A stretch of DNA of 64,000 bases from JAJYSO01 sp964495935 (GTDB taxonomy: Bacteria; Bacteroidota; Bacteroidia; Flavobacteriales; Flavobacteriaceae), in contig CAZBXQ010000012.1 in assembly GCA_964495935.1 (NCBI GenBank), forward strand, positions 1 to 64,000. The letters run 5' to 3'. Positions within the stretch are counted from its first letter, which is position 1; every line of letters starts with the position of its first letter. Below the pieces are notes generated by a model. The model searched no databases and had not been told where the DNA came from. It saw nothing but the letters and a program-made list of their open reading frames with translations. Positions 17,061-24,588 of the stretch are shown in pieces. A program made the translations under genes and the position numbers.

Positions 17061-18347
17061 TTAGATTTCCGATAAATCCAATAAAGGCATCTTAACCGAT
17101 TTTCCGGTTGTTGAAATTACGTCAAATGTATCGTCTATCTCCTTTATTAGCGATTTCATGGCTTCCTTGGTATCGACAATGGCAAAAATTCGGATTACCA
17201 CTTGAATCAAGGTGCCTGTAGCTGATGGCGGAATGGTGTCTCCTTCCAAATGGTTCTTTTCAAATTTAATGACCCCGGGCATTTTTTTGATTTCTTCCAA
17301 TCCGATAAATCTCTCAATTGTACAGGGTTCCGCTAAAAAGGTGATATTGCAAGCCTGCTTTCCGTTAAAGCCGGGGTCAACCCGTTTCTCAATATTCTTC
17401 CTACCCATTTTACCGGTCACGGAATAATCTACCATCATTTTCAAAGGATTAAAACCACAAATTTCTTCGATAAAACGGTATTCCTGGGTCGCAGAAAGAC
17501 GATATCCCATATCATAAAACTGAAAGCCTTTCTCATCAATAAAGGTTTGAATAAAAAGCATCCCGTTTTTTAATCCTATGGATTGGAGAGCTGCAATTAC
17601 TTTGTCATTTAAGCTTTCGATATAAGTATTAAGATGCTTTGACGGAAAAGTATAAAGAACCGGTAATGGGATGGTATAGGCATCGCCGTTTTCAGTATAT
17701 CGATCGGCCATTGCGGTTAGCATAATTGTACCGTCTTGAAGCACATAATAAATGGTGGCTTCGGGAGCTTCTATATATTTTTCTATTATTATTTCTTTCC
17801 GATTGGAATAACTCAGCGCTTCTTTAAATCCCTTTTTAAGTTCTTTTTTATTATGACATATGGAAATACCTTGTCCGGCAGTGGCATCCACCGGTTTAAT
17901 TAATACCGGATAATCAATGTTTGGTTCCGAATTTTCAATTTCTCCTTCCTTGATTTTAAATTCGGGCACTACAGGTACGTCAAATTCTCGAAATAATTTT
18001 TTGTAATAGCTTTTAACCAATGTTTTCTCTAATTGGTCCTGGCTGGTATAGCAGGGTAAATGAAGCCGATTGCAGACCTCGATGGCCCTTTGCAAATTAA
18101 AATCGTGAATGCCGGCAAAAACACCATCTACTTGAGCAGCCCTCGCTTTATCACAGATTTTAGTGACTTCGGAGGTGCTGATATCCCAGCATTCATCAGC
18201 AATCTGCTTGGCGGGAGATCGATCTATCGGAAAATATCCGGCCACAATCGTTTGAGCTCCATTTTCTTTTAAGTATTCTACAACATCTGTCGAACCGCTT
18301 GGTGTTCCTCCTAAAATCAATATTTTTTTACCCGTATATAGGCTCAT
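17061..18347 (-). CDS. ATP-grasp carboxylate-amine ligase-like protein
   Basis: A 428-residue ATP-grasp enzyme built like PurK/PurT/carbamoyl-phosphate-synthase-type ligases. The N-terminal Rossmann-like part (KILILGGTPSGSTDVVEYL) is followed by a lid with PVLIKPVDATAGQGISI, the hinge IIIEKYIEAPE, and a C-terminal MLFIQTFIDEKGFQFYDMGYR that carries the usual acidic metal ligands in altered form (Y-D-M-G-Y-R rather than E-x-N-x-R). That change may alter activity or metal use. It lies 26 bases after another ATP-grasp gene and 13 bases before the epimerase. It probably couples a carboxylate to an amine in the pathway served by the two PLP enzymes; this is inferred. Confidence 0.78.
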   Translation of the reverse strand: MSLYTGKKILILGGTPSGSTDVVEYLKENGAQTIVAGYFPIDRSPAKQIADECWDISTSEVTKICDKARAAQVDGVFAGIHDFNLQRAIEVCNRLHLPCYTSQDQLEKTLVKSYYKKLFREFDVPVVPEFKIKEGEIENSEPNIDYPVLIKPVDATAGQGISICHNKKELKKGFKEALSYSNRKEIIIEKYIEAPEATIYYVLQDGTIMLTAMADRYTENGDAYTIPLPVLYTFPSKHLNTYIESLNDKVIAALQSIGLKNGMLFIQTFIDEKGFQFYDMGYRLSATQEYRFIEEICGFNPLKMMVDYSVTGKMGRKNIEKRVDPGFNGKQACNITFLAEPCTIERFIGLEEIKKMPGVIKFEKNHLEGDTIPPSATGTLIQVVIRIFAIVDTKEAMKSLIKEIDDTFDVISTTGKSVKMPLLDLSEI

Positions 18348-18373
18348 ATCAACATAGTTTTTTAGTGACTTCT

Positions 18374-19333
18374 TTACTTCTTACTTTTCATTTCCTTTTC
18401 CTCAAAATATTTGGCAAAAACCCCATACTTTATAGTTTGGGGGGGGGGTACAGATATTTCACGGTTGGTAAAAATTTTTAAACATTGCTTTGCAAAGTCA
18501 TACCCCGCTAATTTGGAAAAGGCAATTCCGGCCGAAAATCGAGGGTTAATATCCATTAAGAAATAGTTATTTTCCTTTTTAATAAACTCCATATTGATAC
18601 AACCAACAATTTTCAGTGCTGAACAAATTCGCATTATAGCGTGTTGCAAATATTCGTCATTCGGAATAACTTCAACCGTTAAGCCCGCCCCATTGGCCGA
18701 TCGAATTAATTCTTTACGGGCCAATGAAAATATATTTCCTTTCTTATCCCTAACAATGTCAACGGTTATAATACTTCCTTCAATGAATTCTTGAAATACA
18801 TAATCTTCAAAATCAAGGAAGCATTTAAGCATTTTCTGATTATGAATTTTAAATAGTCCTTGAGAACTTCTTCCTGTGGCCGGCTTCGCAATGATTGGGA
18901 ACGTTATATCCCGCCCGGATAAATCTTTTTTGAGGTAGGTGGGTATTAATTGAACCTCCGAAACATCCTTTAAAATGGTGTAAAACCCCCACTTGTTTCG
19001 ACACATTTTAACGGTTTCCGGACTTGGAGTTGCTATTTTGATGTTTTTGTTGTCAAATAATTCTCTTGCTTCTGCGAATCGGTCAACTTCGGGATCGGTA
19101 AGCGGGAAAATGATATGAATGTTATTTTTGGAACAGATCTCCAAGATTTCATCGATCATTGATGCTTCAGAGGCGGGAGCTATTTGATAGAACCCGTTAA
19201 ACTTTTCTGCCAGTGGCAGATATTCTCTTTTATGAATATCGCAAGCAAATAAATTCAATCCCTCGACCGCCTGCAATGATGCTGTTACCATTTTAGCCGA
19301 CATCGATCCAATAGCAGTAATCAGTATGTTCAT
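18374..19333 (-). CDS. ATP-grasp protein with a poly-C tract near its end
   Basis: A 319-residue CarB-like ATP-grasp protein. The N-terminus MNILITAIGSMSAKM is a nucleotide-binding strand-loop; FPIIAKPATGRSSQGL is the ATP lid; FQEFIEGSIITVD the hinge; INMEFIKKENNYFLMDINPRFSAG the metal site (E and N-x-R as in active enzymes). It starts the four-gene run of ATP-grasp and epimerase genes. Ten consecutive C's in the coding strand (18448-18439 on this strand) encode Pro296-298 and the first base of the next codon, leaving 23 further codons. Gain or loss of a C would replace that tail. Whether this matters for function is unknown. Confidence 0.8.
   Translation of the reverse strand: MNILITAIGSMSAKMVTASLQAVEGLNLFACDIHKREYLPLAEKFNGFYQIAPASEASMIDEILEICSKNNIHIIFPLTDPEVDRFAEARELFDNKNIKIATPSPETVKMCRNKWGFYTILKDVSEVQLIPTYLKKDLSGRDITFPIIAKPATGRSSQGLFKIHNQKMLKCFLDFEDYVFQEFIEGSIITVDIVRDKKGNIFSLARKELIRSANGAGLTVEVIPNDEYLQHAIMRICSALKIVGCINMEFIKKENNYFLMDINPRFSAGIAFSKLAGYDFAKQCLKIFTNREISVPPPQTIKYGVFAKYFEEKEMKSKK
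18439..18448 (-). repeat. Ten-base homopolymer tract inside an ATP-grasp gene
   Basis: G10 on the plus strand, C10 on the coding strand, in a surface-glycan gene. Homopolymers of this length slip readily during replication, so the downstream tail of the protein could switch on and off. Confidence 0.9.
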
Positions 19334-19373
19334 AGATTGGTTTTTTCTTTATATCTTTTCGTTTTAAGGATAT

Positions 19374-19533
19374 GAGGTCATTTAAACTTTCAAAAATGGG
19401 CTGCAAAATGATCTTATTGCCCCAGATTTAGTCTTTTTTTCGACCGTAGCTATGGCTATGCTCTACAAAAAAGCCGTCACCTGGAACAATAATCTTTATT
19501 TTTCGCTTCAATCTCAAAAGTTTAAACCACCTC
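19374..19533 (+). mobile_element. MITE-like repeat A, full 160-bp copy
   Basis: Starts GAGGTCATTTAAACTTTC and ends AAAAGTTTAAACCACCTC, an imperfect terminal inverted repeat of about 17 bases. A second copy of exactly the same length is at 58624-58783, a left-end fragment at 9063-9108, a right end at 11017-11033 and a copy cut by the window edge at 63956. No reading frame is present, so it would need a transposase from elsewhere. Confidence 0.75.
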
Positions 19534-19543
19534 TATCTGTAAA

Positions 19544-20231
19544 TTATCTTGTTCTATTTTCCCAAGGGAATTCATCATAAGGAGAATCAATGTCAAGAAA
19601 TTCCATTAACTTTCCATAACTCGCTTTCTTGGCTACATTAATGACTAATAACTTGTCCGGCCGACCTTTAAAGTATTCCTTGATATTCTTATTTGTGGTT
19701 GATATAATTTTGGATATAGCGCTCTTTCTCATAAATTTCCTGATTTGAGGTTATATTCCGATAAATATTTTTTATTTCCCAAGACCAGCCTTTCCATACA
19801 TACGGAGCGTTTTTTAAGTCCTCTATCGTTGGGAGATTTCCATCTTTTCCAAATAATTTAGTTTGATGCCGAAGATAAGAATGATAACCTTGTTCCGGTG
19901 AATCTCTGATAGTTAGGACGAATTTGGCATGGGGAAACGCTTGATCCAGGTGCTTATAGGTTTTAGGAAAACTAAAAGGAAAATCTTGAAATACTTGGGC
20001 CGTTTTACAATAATCGATGATGGGGTTGAAATTTTGAACTTTATATTCGCGAAGTAGTTTTTCTGCTTTTCGTTGATTTCCTACAGAAAAACCTAAATCT
20101 TGAAATGCTTTTTTGAAAGAAGTCGTTCCCGTTTTATTCCTCCCTATACAGAATATTTTTGGTTCCCCTTTCAACGTGTGTTTTTTATATTCCCGTTGGA
20201 CTTTGTTTTTTATTTTGGTAAGCAGGTTCAT
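19544..20231 (-). pseudogene. Sulfotransferase with a single-base frameshift
   Basis: The first 180 codons (FCIGRNKTGTTSFKKAF, a classic KTGTT 5'-phosphosulfate loop near residues 27-43, then VLTIRDSPEQGYHSYLRHQ, the 3'-phosphate segment) end in a TAA at 19689-19691. In the next frame NIKEYFKGRPDKLLVINV continues the family's C-terminus to the stop at 19544. Removing one A from the AAA at 19692-19694 would restore ...YINHNKNIKEYF..., a whole protein of about 228 residues. It is therefore a recent frameshift or a sequencing error. It follows the DarG gene and a remnant, on the same strand. Confidence 0.85.
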
Positions 20232-20344
20232 AAAAAGGGTTTTCCGGTTATTAATTCTCGGTACTCTGGAGCGGTTATAAAATTAAAGAGCGTTTTTAAT
20301 GAACTTTTTTGAGGAGTGGTGGAATTCTCAATTTCACTGAGTGT
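20228..20344 (-). pseudogene. C-terminal remnant of an unidentified gene overlapping the sulfotransferase start
   Basis: Between a TAA near 20347 and a TGA at 20230-20228 the minus strand reads 37 codons ending FNFITAPEYRELITGKPFL. The TGA overlaps the ATG of the following sulfotransferase (ATGA), the usual sign of coupled genes, so this looks like the tail of a lost upstream gene. I cannot identify it. The rest of the gap up to 20534 shows no other gene. Confidence 0.3.
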
Positions 20345-20534
20345 TTAATTCTCATAAGGACTTTTATTGGCGGCTCTCTATAAAAGGAATCAGATGTTTA
20401 AGATATCGTGAACACTTGACCATTTTTTGTTTATAGAGTTACATAAGATAATTTGGATGTTTTTAAAATATTCTAACACGACAGTCTGCTTCCTTGTGAT
20501 TCGATACTTAGGGGCAATAATATTATAAAGTAGG

Positions 20535-21578
20535 TTAGCCCGGAGGGCCTATAAAAGATGTGTTTTTCAGATGATTTATAGAAATAGCCATATATCGAGG
20601 GTTGGAAAAAAGACTGCGTTTTCTATCGTTCCAATTTTCTAATTTACGGCTAAGATATTTTTCATTTAATATTTTTTCTTTTTGAGAGAGATAATCCAAT
20701 GAGGATAAAAGTTCTAAACCGAATTCTGAGTAAAATCCGGCCAGGAAGTCAGTTGTTTTTTTTGCGATTTCAAACAGCTCTTGATCATTTTCTATATAGT
20801 TTTTTACTGCTTTATAGCCATCTCCTATTAGAATAAGGGGGTCGAAAGGCTTTTTATCCATGGCACTGAATCCTAAAATATAACTACCATTAAGCACATT
20901 TAACAAGAAACGAATTTTCCCCGAATAAGGACCATAAAAATAGGGAGTAAATTTTAGTTTAAAATGTTTTTCAGCACCAAACCGCTGTAAAAAATAACAC
21001 ACTTTTTCACTTGAAAACTCAGACACCTGTTCTCCATTAGCCACGAGATCATAAAGAACAAAGAGTAATAATGCTCGAGCGGGAGTCAATTTTACTCGCT
21101 CTTTTTTGAGCTTCTCTTTTATTTGTTGGGTAGGTTCGTAAATAAAAATATCTACGTCTAAATTTTCAAGTTTTTGACGGAGGATGATTTTAACTTTTTC
21201 CCATTTTAATCCTCCGTTGCCGGCACCAAGAGGAGGAATGGCAATACTTTTAATTTTCTTTCGATGTATGACCTCAACGAGATCATCCAGCCCCTTTTCA
21301 ATATAGATGTATTCAGATGGTTTTCTCCAAGTAGTTTTAGTGGGGAAATTGACAATCCATTTCTCTCCTGAATGGAGGCTGTTATCTTTGGTAACAAACA
21401 TTTTCCCTACTCTGACCTCTTTATTGGCACAAGCTGCTTTATATGTTTTATAGTTATTTGGGAAGCTTTTTTTAAATTGTAGCGCAATCCCTTTCCCCAT
21501 AACACCAATGGTATTAACAGTATTAACCAACGCTTCTGCAGGGCTGTCTAAAATATTTCCAGTGACATACTTTATCAT
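20535..21578 (-). CDS. darG: DarG: macrodomain antitoxin, DNA ADP-ribosyl glycohydrolase
   Basis: DarG removes the ADP-ribose that DarT places on thymidine in single-stranded DNA and also blocks DarT directly. Residues 1 to about 150 are a macrodomain: VTGNILDSPAEALVNTVNTIG, GVMGKGIA and PPLGAGNGGLKW form the ADP-ribose site, and K81 in FPTKTTWRKP occupies the place of the catalytic lysine. Residues about 160-347 form the C-terminal domain known to bind DarT. The order toxin first, antitoxin 42 bases later, is the standard one. The length of 347 is normal. The pair sits inside the dTDP-sugar gene block on the same strand. Confidence 0.95.
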   Translation of the reverse strand: MIKYVTGNILDSPAEALVNTVNTIGVMGKGIALQFKKSFPNNYKTYKAACANKEVRVGKMFVTKDNSLHSGEKWIVNFPTKTTWRKPSEYIYIEKGLDDLVEVIHRKKIKSIAIPPLGAGNGGLKWEKVKIILRQKLENLDVDIFIYEPTQQIKEKLKKERVKLTPARALLLFVLYDLVANGEQVSEFSSEKVCYFLQRFGAEKHFKLKFTPYFYGPYSGKIRFLLNVLNGSYILGFSAMDKKPFDPLILIGDGYKAVKNYIENDQELFEIAKKTTDFLAGFYSEFGLELLSSLDYLSQKEKILNEKYLSRKLENWNDRKRSLFSNPRYMAISINHLKNTSFIGPPG

Positions 21579-21620
21579 AATAGGAAAGTTTAAAAATAGG
21601 ATTTAGGCGAAATCTTTATT

Positions 21621-22238
21621 TTATCGGCTGGAATACCAAAATTTAATTTTGACTTTGGAGTTATAACAAGCAAATCCCGTTATCAATTTAGCAGATATTC
21701 GTTCTCCAGATAAAAATTCAGCCTGCTTCTTGCGCTTTGCGTTTAAATTCTCATTACCACCCCAGTATTTGGTTTTAACTGCTTTCCAATCTATTAAATC
21801 ACTAATGTTTCCAGTTCTTGAAGGATCATAGAAAGAAGTAAAACTATCTACGGCATGCCCATCTGTAAAATAATAATTCTTTATATTGTTTGTCAAGGTT
21901 TGCAAATGGCACGCTAAATATACAATATTTTCCGGAGAAATAGGTTCTAACACAAAATTACCGCCGTGCTGAATCACATATAGCATGGGCATTCTTACCC
22001 CAAAATAGAAAGGAATAAAGTCTCCTAAAGTAATTTCCGGGGCATTCAGGTTTAAATAATCTCCATTATCTACTTGTACCTTTCTTTGCAGTCGATTGTC
22101 GATTAAACTAAGATCTCCTATAGATTTATAATTGGGGTTAGCCATTTTATCCTCTTTATGGGTAATCCCATTCTCAAAGATATGAGGGATATTGTCAATA
22201 TGAGTTATCCGATAAATAAAAATCTTATTGAATTGCAT
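21621..22238 (-). CDS. darT: DarT: DNA ADP-ribosyltransferase toxin
   Basis: DarT uses NAD+ to ADP-ribosylate thymidine bases in single-stranded DNA, stalling replication; some DarTG systems act as abortive phage defence. The 205-residue protein shows YRITHIDNIPHIFENGI with His13, NRLQRKV with candidate Arg49, PFYFGVRMPMLY, FTDGHA and the catalytic Glu174 in RKKQAEFLS. All key residues seem intact, so the toxin should be active and need DarG. It starts 27 bases after the DegT aminotransferase gene and precedes darG by 42 bases, so it may share a transcript with sugar genes. Confidence 0.95.
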   Translation of the reverse strand: MQFNKIFIYRITHIDNIPHIFENGITHKEDKMANPNYKSIGDLSLIDNRLQRKVQVDNGDYLNLNAPEITLGDFIPFYFGVRMPMLYVIQHGGNFVLEPISPENIVYLACHLQTLTNNIKNYYFTDGHAVDSFTSFYDPSRTGNISDLIDWKAVKTKYWGGNENLNAKRKKQAEFLSGERISAKLITGFACYNSKVKIKFWYSSR

Positions 22239-22265
22239 TGTTTATACCCTGAGGTTAATAACTCC

Positions 22266-23342
22266 CTAAAATTCATTTCTAATTATTCCACCTATCTCTT
22301 CAGCTTGCTCTATAGTTAAATCATAATACAACGGCAGGCATAAAACTCGTTTAGCAATGTCTTCCGTCACCGGCATTTTCGTATTTGGTAAATAAGGTAA
22401 GACTTTGGCTAAAGAAGGATAAAAGTATCGTCGGGTTTGAATGTTGTCTTTTGCTAACCGGTTTTTAACTTGAAGAAGAGTTTTTTCGTTTTTAAACAAT
22501 ACCGGATAATAAGCATAGTTTTGGGAGGCCCCGGAATACCAAGCCGGGGTTTGTAGCAAACAGTTTTTTAATCCTTTATTATAGGTTTCTGTAAGTTTCT
22601 TTCGTTGTTCATGGATTTTTTGGATATACGGAAAATTGGCCAACCCCATAGCGGCATGAAACTCCGAGTTTTTCCCGTTGATTCCCAATTCCGAAAAATT
22701 TTCAGAACCGGCAAAACCGAAGTTTCGCATCGATTTTAATCGTTCAAAAACTTCCGGGTCAGAAGCCATCAATAAACCGCCCTCGCCGGAGTGATATAGT
22801 TTAGTGGCATGTAAACTGCAAATGGAAATATCGCCGTATTTGTATATCGATTTTCCGTTTATTTCGACTCCAAAAGCGTGGGCGCCGTCATAAATAACTT
22901 TTAAATTATGTTGTTGGGCAATCTTTTCAATGGCCTTTACGTCACAAGGGTTTCCATACACATGGGTGGCCAGAATGGCCTCGGTTTTGGGGGTTATGGC
23001 CGCTTCAATTTTATCCGGGTCAATATTCAATGAATCTTTATCAATATCGGCAAAAATCGGGGTGCAGCCTTCCCAAACGATACTGCTGGTCGTGGCCACA
23101 AAAGAGAAGGGAGTGGTAATAATTTCTCCCGATAGATTCAGTGCTTTAATAGCCATTTGTAAAGCCACAGTTCCATTGGTGACAAATAACAGTTGGTCGA
23201 GTTTTAAGTGGCCGGCCAATTTCGCTTCCAATTCACTGGCTAAAGGCCCCATATTGGTCAACCATTGACTCTTCCAAATACGAGTTAAATAGCTCTCATA
23301 TTCTTTTTGAGGAGGAAGAAAAGGCTTGGTAACTGTGATCAT
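22266..23342 (-). CDS. DegT/DnrJ/EryC1/StrS-family sugar aminotransferase
   Basis: A PLP enzyme that transfers an amino group to a keto nucleotide sugar. The Schiff-base lysine is in SLHATKLYHSGEGG (near residue 186), the pyridine aspartate in VIYDGAHAFG, and VTNGTVALQMA is the phosphate loop. It lies next to rmlA and rmlB, with no rmlC or rmlD in the window, so the likely substrate is the dTDP-4-keto-6-deoxyglucose made by RmlB, giving a dTDP-4-amino-4,6-dideoxy sugar. A 3-amino product would need an isomerase, which is not seen here. Family assignment is firm; the exact sugar is inferred. Confidence 0.9.
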   Translation of the reverse strand: MITVTKPFLPPQKEYESYLTRIWKSQWLTNMGPLASELEAKLAGHLKLDQLLFVTNGTVALQMAIKALNLSGEIITTPFSFVATTSSIVWEGCTPIFADIDKDSLNIDPDKIEAAITPKTEAILATHVYGNPCDVKAIEKIAQQHNLKVIYDGAHAFGVEINGKSIYKYGDISICSLHATKLYHSGEGGLLMASDPEVFERLKSMRNFGFAGSENFSELGINGKNSEFHAAMGLANFPYIQKIHEQRKKLTETYNKGLKNCLLQTPAWYSGASQNYAYYPVLFKNEKTLLQVKNRLAKDNIQTRRYFYPSLAKVLPYLPNTKMPVTEDIAKRVLCLPLYYDLTIEQAEEIGGIIRNEF

Positions 23343-23407
23343 AGTTTATATCCGTTTTGGGATGATTCCTGCAAATTTAGTGGGAATCTTGTCAATATGA
23401 TATCCTT

Positions 23408-24286
23408 TTAAAGAAATCGTTTAATTCTTTCTTTTAAATAACTGTAATAATCTCCTTTTTTATCGGCGATGTCTTCTTGTAGCCGTGCTTTTGAAATCCA
23501 CCCATAATACAGGGCGATTTCTTCTAAACATCCTATTTTTAGACTGGTACGTTTTTCTACGGCTTTGACAAATTCGGTTGCTTCTGTTAAGGATTCATGA
23601 GTTCCGGTATCGAGCCAGGCAAAACCCCGGCTCATGGTTTGTAATTTAAGTTTATCTTGTTTTAGAAAAGCCTGGTTGACCGAGGTAATTTCCAATTCTC
23701 CGCGATTGGAGGGCGTTACATTCTTGGCGGCATCAATTACCGAATTCGGATAAAAATAGAGTCCGACAACAGCATAATTGGATTTTGGATTTTCCGGTTT
23801 TTCTTCTAAACTGAGTACGTTGTGATTTTTGTCGAATTCGGCAACTCCATAACGACCGGGATTCGTAACGTAATATCCAAACACACAGGCTTTTTTCATT
23901 TTCTCAACTATCGCAATCGATTGTTTTAATATCTTTTGGAGTCCGGCTCCATAAAAAATATTGTCGCCTAAAACCAAACAGACATCGTCATGGCCTATAA
24001 ATTTTTCCCCAATAATAAAAGCTTGGGCTAAACCTTCGGGGCGGGGTTGTTCGGCATAACTCAGGTGTACTCCGAATCGGTTTCCATCGCCCAGTAGTCT
24101 TTTGAAATTCGGTAAATCATGAGGGGTTGAGATGATTAATATTTCGCGGATTCCGGCTAACATCAGGACCGATAGGGGATAATATATCATCGGTTTATCA
24201 TAAATCGGCAGCAGCTGTTTGGAAACGGCCAATGTAAGTGGATGTAAACGAGTCCCTGAACCTCCGGCTAATATTATTCCTTTCAT
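23408..24286 (-). CDS. rmlA: Glucose-1-phosphate thymidylyltransferase (RmlA)
   Basis: Makes dTDP-glucose from dTTP and glucose-1-phosphate, the first step toward dTDP-sugars. The nucleotidyltransferase signature LAGGSGTRLHPLT and SKQLLPIYDKPMIYYPLS is at the N-terminus, LVLGDNIFYG (metal site) near residue 110, and SLEEKPENPKSNYAVVGLYF near residue 160. The length of 292 is typical. It lies 65 bases upstream of the aminotransferase and 302 bases downstream of rmlB, all on the minus strand. Confidence 0.97.
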   Translation of the reverse strand: MKGIILAGGSGTRLHPLTLAVSKQLLPIYDKPMIYYPLSVLMLAGIREILIISTPHDLPNFKRLLGDGNRFGVHLSYAEQPRPEGLAQAFIIGEKFIGHDDVCLVLGDNIFYGAGLQKILKQSIAIVEKMKKACVFGYYVTNPGRYGVAEFDKNHNVLSLEEKPENPKSNYAVVGLYFYPNSVIDAAKNVTPSNRGELEITSVNQAFLKQDKLKLQTMSRGFAWLDTGTHESLTEATEFVKAVEKRTSLKIGCLEEIALYYGWISKARLQEDIADKKGDYYSYLKERIKRFL

Positions 24287-24588
24287 GTGAATGTGGATTA
24301 TTACGAATTTATACGAATATCTTTGATTTTATACTAAAAAATTAATTTTTATTCCCACTTTGACACTCTACTTAAACAATATGATAGAATTAAATGAACA
24401 TAAGCCTTTTTATGGATTCGAATTTGAAAATATTCTTGTTTTACCCTTACCTCAAGAGGAACTGATGACTTTTTCAAGGCTTCGCCTTTTTAAGATGGGC
24501 AAAAGCCTTGCAAAAATCACAATTCTGATTCCGCATGTGCTCCGGAGGTCTGGGATTTTAGCTTTTTTTCTTACCAGCGATTTTGAGC
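24287..24588. other. Gap between rmlB and rmlA without a recognisable gene
   Basis: About 300 bases with no convincing coding frame on either strand. A plus-strand frame from 24360 runs on into the antisense of rmlB and has no homologue I recognise. A short palindrome (TTCAAGGCTTCGCCTTTT) is the only structure seen. Deletion of a former rmlC or rmlD gene here is possible but not shown. Confidence 0.5.
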
